From NCBI GenBank assembly GCA_937996605.1, contig CALKVB010000666.1, positions 1 through 14,855 of the forward strand: 14,855 nt of DNA, in the 5' to 3' direction. The translations under genes were made by a program, and so were the position numbers. Shown here in pieces: positions 7,071 through 14,123 of this stretch; positions within the stretch are counted from its first letter, which is position 1; each line of letters starts with the position of its first letter. The notes under the pieces were generated by a model, which ran no database searches, was not told where the DNA came from, and saw only the letters and a list, made by a program, of their open reading frames with translations. This DNA comes from an uncultured Oxalobacteraceae bacterium. GTDB lineage: Bacteria; Pseudomonadota; Gammaproteobacteria; Burkholderiales; Burkholderiaceae_D.

Positions 7071-7146
7071 TTATCACGACTCCTTTTTGATGGTTGAATT
7101 TTGCTTACTAATTAAAATTGAATACGGATAAGTGATGCTGATTACG

Positions 7147-7698
7147 CTAGAGTGCTTCAGGCGTGCTGAGCGAAACAATAAAGTTATCGCATTTGGTTTG
7201 GCCTAATTTTTCGAATCGTTGTGGGCTTCCTAGCGGCTCTTGGAACTGAATACGCGCAATGCTTTGTTTTTGATTCAGGTCTAGCATCGTTTGAAACACT
7301 TGATTGATGGTCATGCGTAGATGGGATACTTCGAACAACTGCATGACGTGATAGGTGGTGACGCTACCATCAGGTCCGGAAACTGTTGCTGCAATGGCGC
7401 CAGGGGTGTCTGCTTGCGCCTGAACGAAAGTGAAGTAGCTTGCGCTAACGGCTTGGCCATTTTTGACGGTAATCGTCACATTCGGTAGCGCATCCATGGT
7501 GTCACATTGAGGGACACTGGAATACACAAAGCGATAGTTGGAAAGCTTGTTTGCGTTCCACGTGCTTTGATGTTGCAGTATTTGTGCTTGCGTAATTTCA
7601 ACGGGCGTCGGTAACAACTCAGCTGTTTCGCCACCACATCCTGACACCAGCATACCCGCAAAGAAGACAGCACTGAAGCAATGACTTCGTATTTTCAT
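7147..7698 (-). CDS. DUF6174-like lipoprotein
   Basis: The protein has 183 residues from the ATG at 7696-7698; a GTG one codon upstream is also possible, and neither has a strong Shine-Dalgarno. A lipoprotein signal peptide ends in LVSGC, with Cys21 as the lipidated residue, followed by GGE, so it should be membrane-anchored on the periplasmic side. The mature part starts with 'HQSTWNANKLSNYRFVYSSVPQC', then 'NVTITVKNGQAVSASY', and ends with a second Cys (TKCDNFIVSLS). This 'W...NY.F.Y...C...V.V.NG' layout recalls DUF6174, a lipoprotein domain without known function. It lies upstream of the LolA-like gene; a cooperating envelope role is possible but unproven. A TATAAT box and a Fur-like site precede it. 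Confidence 0.65.
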   Translation of the reverse strand: MKIRSHCFSAVFFAGMLVSGCGGETAELLPTPVEITQAQILQHQSTWNANKLSNYRFVYSSVPQCDTMDALPNVTITVKNGQAVSASYFTFVQAQADTPGAIAATVSGPDGSVTTYHVMQLFEVSHLRMTINQVFQTMLDLNQKQSIARIQFQEPLGSPQRFEKLGQTKCDNFIVSLSTPEAL

Positions 7699-7734
7699 CA
7701 CAGAACTTGGATTGAATAAATTAATCAGGTGATG

Positions 7735-7765
7735 ATTATAAATGATAATTATTTTTACAAGTAAA
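7735..7765 (-). promoter_or_regulatory. Promoter with overlapping Fur-box-like site
   Basis: On the minus strand a perfect TATAAT (-10, 7740-7735) is preceded by TTTACT (7765-7760, four of six to TTGACA) at a long spacing of 19 nt. The spacer contains, read on the plus strand, TGATAAT-T-ATTTTTA (7743-7757), which matches 12 of 14 fixed positions of the 7-1-7 Fur consensus TGATAATNATTATCA. A Fur-Fe dimer here would block RNA polymerase. The distance to the lipoprotein start is about 37 nt from the -10 box. Confidence 0.45.
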
Positions 7766-7849
7766 TTTTATTTGCAAAAGTATATTGGTCGCACTTAGCT
7801 TACCGCTCACCTATAGACCACCGTAAGATGACACGAGGCAGTTGATGCG

Positions 7850-7920
7850 TCGCTTTGTCGCTGGTTCAGCGATAGATTTTATGCGAAGCGATAGGCGGTC
7901 CCGTGGTTATATGGGACGCC
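7850..7920. repeat. Structured element of three stems downstream of the GGDEF gene
   Basis: Three stems can form. TCGCTT (7850-7855) pairs with AAGCGA (7886-7891) and encloses a compact hairpin TCGCTG-GTT-CAGCGA (7858-7872). Next to it GTCCC (7898-7902) pairs with GGGAC (7913-7917), extended by GGC/GCC around a one-base bulge (7894-7920). There is no T tract on the minus strand after the first hairpin, so this is not a typical terminator for the GGDEF gene, whose stop is 15 nt away. It could be a dispersed palindromic repeat, a transcript-end stabiliser or a small RNA; the sequence alone does not decide. Confidence 0.4.
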
Positions 7921-7934
7921 AAGGCGAGAGTTAA

Positions 7935-9818
7935 TTAAGTACCAGAAACAACTTGTAAATCAATCGTTGAACATTGATTCCGTCCACGCGATTTTGCGTG
8001 ATACATGGCGATATCAGCGCGTTGTAATAGGCTTTCGAAGTTTGCGTCATTGTTGTTCAATTGAACAACACCAAAGCTTGCGGTAATGACTTGGTCTCCT
8101 ACCTTTTGTTTGGCGACTTCAGTCAATTTTTCGCGCAAACGTTCTGCGAACTTCAGTGCACCGTCCTTTTCGCTATGAGATAAAACGATGAGAAATTCTT
8201 CTCCACCAAGTCGTCCGACATAATCAGTACCCCTGATCATTTCTTTGCAGACGGCGCCTACACATTTCAGTACTTTATCGCCCTCTGCGTGACCAAATCT
8301 ATCATTGATTTCTTTGAAATGATCGATATCGAACGAGACTAAAGAGAGTGGTGTGTGATAGCGCTTGGCGCGTTGAAATTCTTGCTCGCCTTGCTGAATA
8401 ATTTGACGCCGATTTAGCAGACCAGTGAGTCCATCATGTTGCGCCAAATAACGTGTGCGACGGTAGGCTAACAGCAGGCATATCAGTGTTAATGCCATGG
8501 CGCCGGTGAGTGTACTTAAGATCCAGATTTCGCGTTTTTTGTTATTGAGCATCAAGCTTTCGATCGCTAGTTTTTCTGCGAGAATGGCATTCTCTTTTTC
8601 TTTCCTTTCTGAATCGAACTGCTCGCGTATCAAGATGGTTTGGCTATCGAGTGTTTGTCGAGAGGATTTGTGAAGAAGTTCAAATGCATTCACCATATGC
8701 TGGTAAGCGGACTTGTGATGCCCCGCCGCCGCCTCTGCATCGGCCAGTGTCGCGTAGGCATCCCATTGCAAAATTAGATCGTCTGAAGCAAGTGCAAGTG
8801 CGAGACTTTTCTCACCGTACAACACTGCTTTATCTGCTTTTTTTAAATCAGCATAATTGCCTGCGAGATGGGTGTAGATGTTTGAAATTTTTTGCTGATT
8901 TCCTAATTTCTCGTACAACGCAGCAGATTGTAAATATGGTAGCTCGGCGAGTGTGAATTGTTTGAGTTTGCTATAGAAGTAACCCTTTAGCAGTAGCGCA
9001 TAGGCCTCGGCATTGAGGTTGCCGCTTTGCTGAAATTCTTTGATGATGCCATCGATTTTCGCTAGAGCTTCCTCGCGTCTTTTTAAGGCATTGAGTGAAC
9101 GGGCAATGCCCATTTCACTGTAGAGGACAATTTGTTTATTGGATGCAGGTGTAATTTCTAATGCTTTCTGAAAATAGTCGAGACTTTTACCAAATAGACC
9201 AATGTTGATTTGCAGCTCTGCCAAATCGAGAATCGCTAAGGCTTTGAGAGAGATTGGGGCGCCGTCGGCGTCGATGATATTGTTAAATTCCTTGGTTGCT
9301 GTTTCATTTTGGTTCAACGCCATGTGAGTGCGACCGCGTGACAGCGCTCCCCAGTAACGCGTTTCTTGGTCTACATCTTGCAAATTAGGGCCAAGTTTTT
9401 GATGTATGCGCATCGCCTCGTATAACTTGCCGCTGAGGTTAAGGGCGTCCGCTTGCATAATCTGAAAAAGTATTTCTGCTGAATTTGCTTTAAGCTCGTG
9501 CGCCAGCGCTTGGCCCTCTTGCGCGGCTTTTAACAATAGATCATGCCGACGATAGAGATCAAACAATTGCACTTGTTTGATATAGAGTTGAAGTCGGTAC
9601 TGCGGATCTGTGGTGGATTTGAGTTCGCTAGAAATAAGCGATTCGGCTGCTGGATAGAACTGCTGACTGCGCGCGTTAATTTCTTCCAAGTTGCTTTGTT
9701 GCGTTGAATTGATTGCCATCGTAGGCAAGCAATGACTAAACGCCAGCAAGACTAAGATACTTAGAGCGTGGTGCTGCCAAGAGGCATAGGCGATGGGGGT
9801 GTTAAGGCTAACTTTCAT
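7935..9818 (-). CDS. Diguanylate cyclase with periplasmic TPR sensor domain
   Basis: The protein has 627 residues from the ATG at 9818, chosen over a TTG at 9827 because GGGAG lies nine nt before the ATG but abuts the TTG. A signal peptide or first membrane segment (about 17-36) leads into a helical region of about 370 residues with TPR-like units (for example 'SLDYFQKALEITP', 'ADKAVLYGEKSLALA'). A charged linker (about 395-427) precedes a membrane helix (about 431-451, IWILSTLTGAMALTLICLLLAY). The GGDEF domain runs from 'HDGLTGLLNRR' (about 461) to 'ADIAMYHAKSRGRN'. It has the catalytic GGEEF (538-542) and the allosteric RGTD I-site (529-532), so it should make c-di-GMP from two GTP and be feedback-inhibited. 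The TPR part would sense a periplasmic signal. No EAL domain is present. Confidence 0.92.
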   Translation of the reverse strand: MKVSLNTPIAYASWQHHALSILVLLAFSHCLPTMAINSTQQSNLEEINARSQQFYPAAESLISSELKSTTDPQYRLQLYIKQVQLFDLYRRHDLLLKAAQEGQALAHELKANSAEILFQIMQADALNLSGKLYEAMRIHQKLGPNLQDVDQETRYWGALSRGRTHMALNQNETATKEFNNIIDADGAPISLKALAILDLAELQINIGLFGKSLDYFQKALEITPASNKQIVLYSEMGIARSLNALKRREEALAKIDGIIKEFQQSGNLNAEAYALLLKGYFYSKLKQFTLAELPYLQSAALYEKLGNQQKISNIYTHLAGNYADLKKADKAVLYGEKSLALALASDDLILQWDAYATLADAEAAAGHHKSAYQHMVNAFELLHKSSRQTLDSQTILIREQFDSERKEKENAILAEKLAIESLMLNNKKREIWILSTLTGAMALTLICLLLAYRRTRYLAQHDGLTGLLNRRQIIQQGEQEFQRAKRYHTPLSLVSFDIDHFKEINDRFGHAEGDKVLKCVGAVCKEMIRGTDYVGRLGGEEFLIVLSHSEKDGALKFAERLREKLTEVAKQKVGDQVITASFGVVQLNNNDANFESLLQRADIAMYHAKSRGRNQCSTIDLQVVSGT

Positions 9819-10359
9819 GGTGACCAACTCCCAACTTGCAGTGAGCGGAATCCCTTCAAGTCCCTTGAGGTTTTCACTGGTCAGCTTGAATTAGCGTGAT
9901 CGAGAAGTCTCAAAGGGAAGCTTCATTTTAGATTAATTTTTCGATGGCGCACGGTAAAACTGAAGCGTATCGAAAGAAATGAGGTGAATGGTCTCAGAAA
10001 TGTCGCTTTCGATACATGCTACCAATAGCGTTGTGATATTAAATTAAACAATGGATAATTACTTGATGATCATATTGTCATTTGCGCCTAAATTGCGGCA
10101 TGAAAAAACTTCAATTCTGGTGTGTCTAGGTGAGTTTAGCGCGTAAAAGACTTGTACTGAGTAAATAAGCTAGGCAGTGTTTTTGCTCACTACTCTGTGA
10201 GTGCTCCACCTATTTTAAGCATGCGTTGATACGTGATCTGGTTTCTGTGCGTGGGACAAGTCGCGCTGGATATTTTTATAAGTTGCGCCAAGAGAGCGTC
10301 AGTGAGTGCTGGGTATTTACTGAAGTCTCTTAAGACTATTTTGTAGAGTAGAAATAGAA
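9819..10359. other. Intergenic stretch between divergent GGDEF and GNAT genes
   Basis: No gene is supported here. An open frame on the minus strand (10190-10399) lacks a ribosome-binding site and overlaps the start of the acetyltransferase gene. Seen in the stretch: a small hairpin TCAAG-TCC-CTTGA (9856-9868) in the GGDEF leader, an imperfect direct 10-bp doublet (9851-9870), a CTCAC/GTGAG dyad (10186-10201) and two copies of GTGAGTGCT (10197-10205 and 10302-10310). It must contain both divergent promoters, but I could not place them with confidence. Confidence 0.5.
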
Positions 10360-10887
10360 ATGAAAATTCGAATGGCATCAATCGATGATGCAAGTGCAAT
10401 CGGGCAGTTACATGCAGAGAGTTGGCGTAGCGCTTACGCTAACATTCTGAGCGTTGATTATTTAGCTGGTGGTATTGATGCTGAAAGAATTGAATACTGG
10501 CAGAATCGTTTAGCAAAACCTGCGGTAAATTTACGTGTTCTGGTGGCAGAGGATCAGGAAAGCATGATTGGTTTTGCTTGTTGTTTGCTCGACAGTGATA
10601 CAAGTTGGGGTAGCTTACTCGATAATTTGCATGTTAGCCCTCGGCTGAAAAGGACTGGCATTGGTCAGAAAATCATGTGGCGGATGGCAGAACTTTGTCA
10701 AATGCAAGCTATTCACAAGGGCTTGTATCTGTGGGTACTGGAACCGAATCAAGATGCGCAACGCTTTTATCGAAGGTTGGGCGCGACGCATGCAGATTCT
10801 GACATTTGGTTCCCGCCAGGCGGAGGGCAAGTCACGAAATACCGCTATGTATGGCCGGATGTTGGCATATTGTGCACGTCACAATGA
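10360..10887 (+). CDS. GNAT-family N-acetyltransferase
   Basis: The protein has 175 residues and no signal peptide. The start 'MKIRMASIDDASAIGQLHAESWRSAYANILS' is a common GNAT opening. Motif A is 'LLDNLHVSPRLKRTGIGQKIM' (residues about 87-106), with RTGIG as the acetyl-CoA pyrophosphate loop (R/Q-x-x-G-x-G/A). Motif B is 'WVLEPNQDAQRFYRRLG' (about 125-141). The enzyme would transfer an acetyl group from acetyl-CoA to an amine, but the acceptor cannot be told from sequence. It stands alone and converges with the LysR gene across a gap of 155 bp in which I see no clear intrinsic terminator. The ribosome-binding site is weak (AGAGTAGAAATAGAA before ATG). Confidence 0.9.
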   Translation: MKIRMASIDDASAIGQLHAESWRSAYANILSVDYLAGGIDAERIEYWQNRLAKPAVNLRVLVAEDQESMIGFACCLLDSDTSWGSLLDNLHVSPRLKRTGIGQKIMWRMAELCQMQAIHKGLYLWVLEPNQDAQRFYRRLGATHADSDIWFPPGGGQVTKYRYVWPDVGILCTSQ

Positions 10888-11042
10888 TTGTGGATGACTT
10901 CAACTTTTGTTCGTGAAAAAAGTGTCTGGGTGTAGCTATCCTTAGGGACGGTAAAGAATATACGAATGTTGATGAGCGTTGATTGACGCATGGAAGCGGC
11001 AATCCTGAGGCAAGTTGTTACCGGATTTACGCCCAAAAGGCA

Positions 11043-11999
11043 TTACTCTTTTTTAGCATTGATACCTAAGGTGCCTGCATTCAAGTTGGTGCACGGTTCG
11101 GTCTCTTTGCCATTGAGGGCTTCCATCATCGCGTCGATGAAGACGCGAGTTCGAGCTGGCATCAGGCGTCTGCCTGGAAACACCGCCCAAGCGTTAAATT
11201 CTGGCGAATGCCAATGCGGCAGGATACGGATCAAGCTTCCTTCATGCACGTGGCAACGTGCAAATTGTTCAGATAATAGCGCGATGCCCATGCCCTCAAG
11301 TGCTAGTCTTCTGAGCATTTCGGGTGAGTTGGCGGTGGCGATGCCAGGCGGTACACCTTCCCACGTTTGATCACCTGATTTGAGCCTCCATACCGCAGGG
11401 TCTCCATTGCGTGCTAATAATCGCAAGGTCTTGTGTTCCATTAGTGCTTCTGGTTCTTGCGGCTCACCAAACTGAGCGAGATAGCTCGGTGCTGCATACA
11501 GACTGGCCGAAAACACCGCGAGCAGTTTAGCCGCGAGCGAAGCATCATCTGGCAGGGTGCCCATGCGAATCGCCAAATCAAAATTTTCGCCGATGATATC
11601 GACACGTCGCGGTGTAAGGTCCATTTCTAGAGTAATGGCGGGATACTTTTTGATGAACCGCACCAAGAGCGAGCTCATGGTGTTATTGGCGAAGTCGGCT
11701 GGCATAGAAACACGCAAACGCCCACTCGGTTCAGATTGCCTGAGTTGGGTTAAGGCGAGCGTTGCTTCGACTTCTTCGGTCACTTGCTGAGCATGTGCTA
11801 ATACGCTATTACCAAAATCAGTAACTACGAGCTTACGAGTTGTTCGCAGAAGTAAGCGTTCCCCCAACTGGGTTTCTAAAGCACTCATGCGGCGCGAGAG
11901 AGTGGACTTTGGAATGGCTAAGCGTTGGGCAGCTTTGCTAAAACTACCTTCTTGCACCACACGGGCGAACAGCAATAAGTCATTGGGGTCGAGTTGCAT
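11043..11999 (-). CDS. LysR-family transcriptional regulator
   Basis: The protein has 318 residues, standard for the family. The winged helix-turn-helix is at the N-terminus: 'LLLFARVVQEGSFSKAAQRLAIPKSTLSRRMSALETQLGERLLLRTTRKLVVTDFG' (residues 8-64, recognition helix about 29-40). The rest is the effector-binding domain of the CrgA-like type ('GRLRVSMPADFAN...', 'LDLAIRMG', 'RLALEGMGIALLSEQ'). Its start is 144 bp from the azoreductase gene in the opposite direction, and a dyad lies in between, the normal arrangement for a LysR regulator that controls the divergent unit and itself. A quinone, azo or other electrophilic inducer is likely because of the neighbours, but this is inferred. The last residues (about 298-318) are low in family similarity. 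Confidence 0.92.
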   Translation of the reverse strand: MQLDPNDLLLFARVVQEGSFSKAAQRLAIPKSTLSRRMSALETQLGERLLLRTTRKLVVTDFGNSVLAHAQQVTEEVEATLALTQLRQSEPSGRLRVSMPADFANNTMSSLLVRFIKKYPAITLEMDLTPRRVDIIGENFDLAIRMGTLPDDASLAAKLLAVFSASLYAAPSYLAQFGEPQEPEALMEHKTLRLLARNGDPAVWRLKSGDQTWEGVPPGIATANSPEMLRRLALEGMGIALLSEQFARCHVHEGSLIRILPHWHSPEFNAWAVFPGRRLMPARTRVFIDAMMEALNGKETEPCTNLNAGTLGINAKKE

Positions 12000-12010
12000 A
12001 CGGATTTCTC

Positions 12011-12032
12011 ATTGGTTCAAATATGGAACAAT
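12011..12032. promoter_or_regulatory. LysR-type operator candidate in the lysR-azoreductase intergenic region
   Basis: The dyad GTTC (12015-12018), N7, GAAC (12026-12029) extends to ATTG-G-TTC against GAACAAT with one extra G, and contains T-N11-A (T12016, A12028), the core LysR box. The half site TGGAAC recurs near 12065-12070, closer to the azoreductase gene, as expected for a recognition plus activation site pair. The dyad ends about 12-16 nt before the LysR start codon, so binding would also repress lysR. Confidence 0.5.
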
Positions 12033-12143
12033 CATATCCATTTTATGGTCTTCCGCATAGTTTTTGGAACGTATAAAGTGTGCTTACTTTCAACGCAGCG
12101 ACCCAAATGACTGATCGCTGAAACAACGACAAGGAGCGACACC

Positions 12144-12743
12144 ATGAACATTTTGCAAATCAATTCCAGCGCCCGCGTAGCAGGTTCTCATTCCACTAAC
12201 TTGGCTAATCAAGTCAGCGCCCGCTTGCTGGAACAACATGTCAATGCTGAATTCAAATTGCGCGATTTAGCGGTTACACCTCAGCCGGCTTTAGATGAAG
12301 TGGCATTGCAAGCTTTGTTCACACCAGCCGATAAACGCACACCAGAGCAAGCAGCGCGCGTTGCGCTCGACGATGCATTAATCGCCGAAGTGCAAGCGGC
12401 AGACGTGGTGGTGATCGGTGCACCCATGTATAACTTTGGTATTTCATCGCAATTGAAAAATTGGATTGATGCTATCTCTCGTGCACAAGTCACTTTCCGT
12501 TACACTGCGACTGGCCCAGAGGGTTTGCTCAAAGGTAAAAAAGTATATGTGGTATTGACGCGTGGTGGCTTGTATCGCAATACACCGAATGACACGCAAA
12601 TGCCTTACCTGAAAGCCTTTTTTGCTTTCCTTGGCATGACTGACGTTGAATTTATCTACGCTGAAGGTTTGGCGATGGGCACAGAAGGTGAGCAACGCGC
12701 GATTAGTGAGGCACAATCCCAGATTGAGGCATTGGTCGCCTAA
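12144..12743 (+). CDS. azoR: FMN-dependent NADH-azoreductase
   Basis: The protein has 199 residues with a flavodoxin-like fold. 'MNILQINSSARVAGSHSTNLA' provides the FMN phosphate loop (Ser-rich, residues 8-19). 'APMYNFGISSQLKNWIDAISRAQVTFRYT' (93-121) and 'VVLTRGGLY' (136-144) are hallmarks of AzoR. These homodimeric cytoplasmic enzymes reduce azo compounds and, more relevantly in cells, quinones by two electrons, which limits redox cycling. A strong AAGGAG seven nt before the ATG fixes the start. It is the first gene of a probable two-gene unit with pirin, divergent from the LysR gene and probably controlled by it. Confidence 0.93.
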   Translation: MNILQINSSARVAGSHSTNLANQVSARLLEQHVNAEFKLRDLAVTPQPALDEVALQALFTPADKRTPEQAARVALDDALIAEVQAADVVVIGAPMYNFGISSQLKNWIDAISRAQVTFRYTATGPEGLLKGKKVYVVLTRGGLYRNTPNDTQMPYLKAFFAFLGMTDVEFIYAEGLAMGTEGEQRAISEAQSQIEALVA

Positions 12744-12769
12744 GCCAAGCAAACGTCGTGAGATTATTG

Positions 12770-12795
12770 TTAGTCCAAGACAGCCCTTGGACTAA
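12770..12795 (+). other. Intercistronic 10-bp perfect hairpin between azoreductase and pirin genes
   Basis: TTAGTCCAAG (12770-12779) pairs perfectly with CTTGGACTAA (12786-12795) across a 6-nt loop, ACAGCC. No T run follows (TCAACAC), so it is unlikely to terminate transcription fully. It may protect the upstream message, act as a partial terminator, or be a processing site. It ends 27 nt before the pirin ATG. Confidence 0.5.
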
Positions 12796-12822
12796 TCAAC
12801 ACAACAGAAAGAGAGAAATACC

Positions 12823-13725
12823 ATGAAAACCGCAGTCACTTCAGAAGTCATCCAACAATCGCGCGCAGTTGAGCAATTGGTGGTGGGTCAGGCCACCTCC
12901 GATGGCGCTGGCGTGAAGTTGACCCGTGTGTTAACCCAGCCTTACCAATATCGTCTCGATCCATTTTTGATGCTGGATGCCTTTGGTAGTGATAATCCCG
13001 ATGAGTACATTGCTGGCTTTCCCGACCATCCACATCGTGGCTTCGAAACGATTACCTATATGTTAGAAGGTCGCATGCGTCATCGTGATAGTGCAGGGAA
13101 CGAAGGCTTGCTGGAGAACGGCGGGGTGCAATGGATGACGGCCGGGCGTGGCGTGATCCATTCAGAGTTGCCTGAGCAAGAGCACGGACGTATGGAAGGC
13201 TTTCAGTTGTGGTTGAATTTGGCTGGCAAAGACAAAATGACGCCGGCTTGGTATCGCGACTTTAAGGCCGCAGATATTCCTGAAATTGAAACCGATGCAG
13301 GTGTTATTGCGCGGATTATCGCCGGACAAAGCCACGGTATTGCGGGTGCAATGTATCGCGCTACGACAGAACCGATTTATCTCGACGTGCATATGCCAGC
13401 AGGATCAAGTTTTACGCAGGCGATCCCTGCGGATTTCAATGCTTTCATTTATGTGTATCGTGGAGAAGTGAAAGTGGGTCAACAGCAAGTGCCTTTGCAA
13501 AGAATGGCGATCTTGAAGAAATGGCCGATGGCGGATGGCGTTAGCATCACTGCCAGCGAAGATGCACGATTAATACTCGTGGCGGGGCGACCATTGGGAG
13601 AAACCATCGCGCAATACGGTCCTTTTGTGATGAACTCACAAGAGGAAATTTTCAAGGCGATCGATGACTTCCGACATGGGCGTTTGGTTGATACGATTAC
13701 CACCAATCTGGGACAAGGCATCTAA
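12823..13725 (+). CDS. Pirin-family protein
   Basis: The protein has 300 residues with the two-cupin layout of pirins. The N-terminal cupin carries the metal ligands: His69 and His71 in 'DHPHRGFETITYMLEG', and His113 and Glu115 in 'GRGVIHSELPE'. 'DPFLMLDAFG' and 'EGFQLWLNL' are typical flanking blocks. Bacterial pirins bind iron, and some (E. coli YhhW, for example) show quercetin 2,3-dioxygenase activity; their natural role is often linked to redox stress. The complete metal site suggests an active metalloprotein. An AGAGAG sequence precedes the ATG. Pairing with an azoreductase and a LysR gene is a recurring arrangement in Burkholderiales as I remember it, and suggests detoxification of quinones or flavonoid-like compounds. 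Confidence 0.92.
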   Translation: MKTAVTSEVIQQSRAVEQLVVGQATSDGAGVKLTRVLTQPYQYRLDPFLMLDAFGSDNPDEYIAGFPDHPHRGFETITYMLEGRMRHRDSAGNEGLLENGGVQWMTAGRGVIHSELPEQEHGRMEGFQLWLNLAGKDKMTPAWYRDFKAADIPEIETDAGVIARIIAGQSHGIAGAMYRATTEPIYLDVHMPAGSSFTQAIPADFNAFIYVYRGEVKVGQQQVPLQRMAILKKWPMADGVSITASEDARLILVAGRPLGETIAQYGPFVMNSQEEIFKAIDDFRHGRLVDTITTNLGQGI

Positions 13726-13754
13726 GTAGTTGGCAGAAAATATCTGCTTATAAT

Positions 13755-13785
13755 ACCCGCGAGCATCTCGGTGATGTTCGCGGGT
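13755..13785. terminator. Strong 13-bp hairpin downstream of pirin
   Basis: ACCCGCGAGCATC (13755-13767) pairs with GATGTTCGCGGGT (13773-13785), twelve Watson-Crick pairs plus one G-T, with the 5-nt loop TCGGT. It begins 30 nt after the pirin stop. No long T run follows on the plus strand, so termination could be Rho-assisted or partial. On the minus strand it lies 17 nt after the stop of the possible small gene at 13803-13898, so it could serve both. Confidence 0.5.
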
Positions 13786-13802
13786 GCACTTACGTCTATC
13801 GT

Positions 13803-13898
13803 CTAAAATATTGCTGCGCCTCTGGCTAACATCGTTGAACTTACCGCTATGGCGTTGGAATTTGTTGATTGCGATTTTTTTGCAGCTTTGTTTAACAT
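13803..13898 (-). CDS. Possible 31-residue peptide gene
   Basis: An ATG at 13896-13898 opens a 31-codon frame ending at TAG (13803-13805). The product begins MLNKAAKKSQSTNSN and ends STMLARGAAIF: a basic N-terminus, a Ser/Asn-rich middle and a small, mostly uncharged tail, without a signal peptide or Cys. A strong AAAGGAG (complement at 13913-13919) precedes it, but 14 nt away, longer than ideal; an AGGA also directly abuts the ATG. A strong hairpin follows the stop. It resembles no family I know. It could be a short regulatory or precursor peptide, or chance; the intergenic setting and the ribosome-binding site are the only support. Confidence 0.25.
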   Translation of the reverse strand: MLNKAAKKSQSTNSNAIAVSSTMLARGAAIF

Positions 13899-14070
13899 TC
13901 CTGTTTTAACGTCTCCTTTCTATGACCATAGCTTGCTTGCGTGACAAAAGCCGATTGAATAGACTTACTTTGAGCAGCGCGACAGGTGTGAATGTGGTTT
14001 TTTGATCATTTACAGAGTTATTCAAACCATTAGAAACCGTTCCAAGTTCGTTGGTAAAAGGTAAGAAATA

Positions 14071-14099
14071 GTCAAATGTGTTTGAAAGTAGTGTTCAAA
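14071..14099. promoter_or_regulatory. Overlapping inverted repeats upstream of the final gene
   Basis: TTTGAA (14081-14086) and TTCAAA (14094-14099) form a perfect dyad with a 7-nt spacer. A further GTCAAA half (TCAAA, 14072-14076) pairs with TTTGA (14081-14085). The cluster ends 24 nt before the ATG at 14124 and could be a repressor site. No -35/-10 pair is clear nearby. Confidence 0.3.
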
Positions 14100-14123
14100 T
14101 CATGAATACTTAGGACATCATTG

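Noticed and set aside
9819..9827. TTG start for the GGDEF protein
   Set aside because: GGGAG directly abuts the TTG but is nine nt from the ATG at 9818.
10190..10399. 69-codon minus-strand frame before the acetyltransferase gene
   Set aside because: It overlaps the 5' end of a well-supported gene, lacks a Shine-Dalgarno and has no recognisable motif.
13730..13754. TTGGCA and TATAAT pair after pirin as a promoter
   Set aside because: The spacer is 13 nt, too short for sigma70, and no gene or RNA begins after it on the plus strand.
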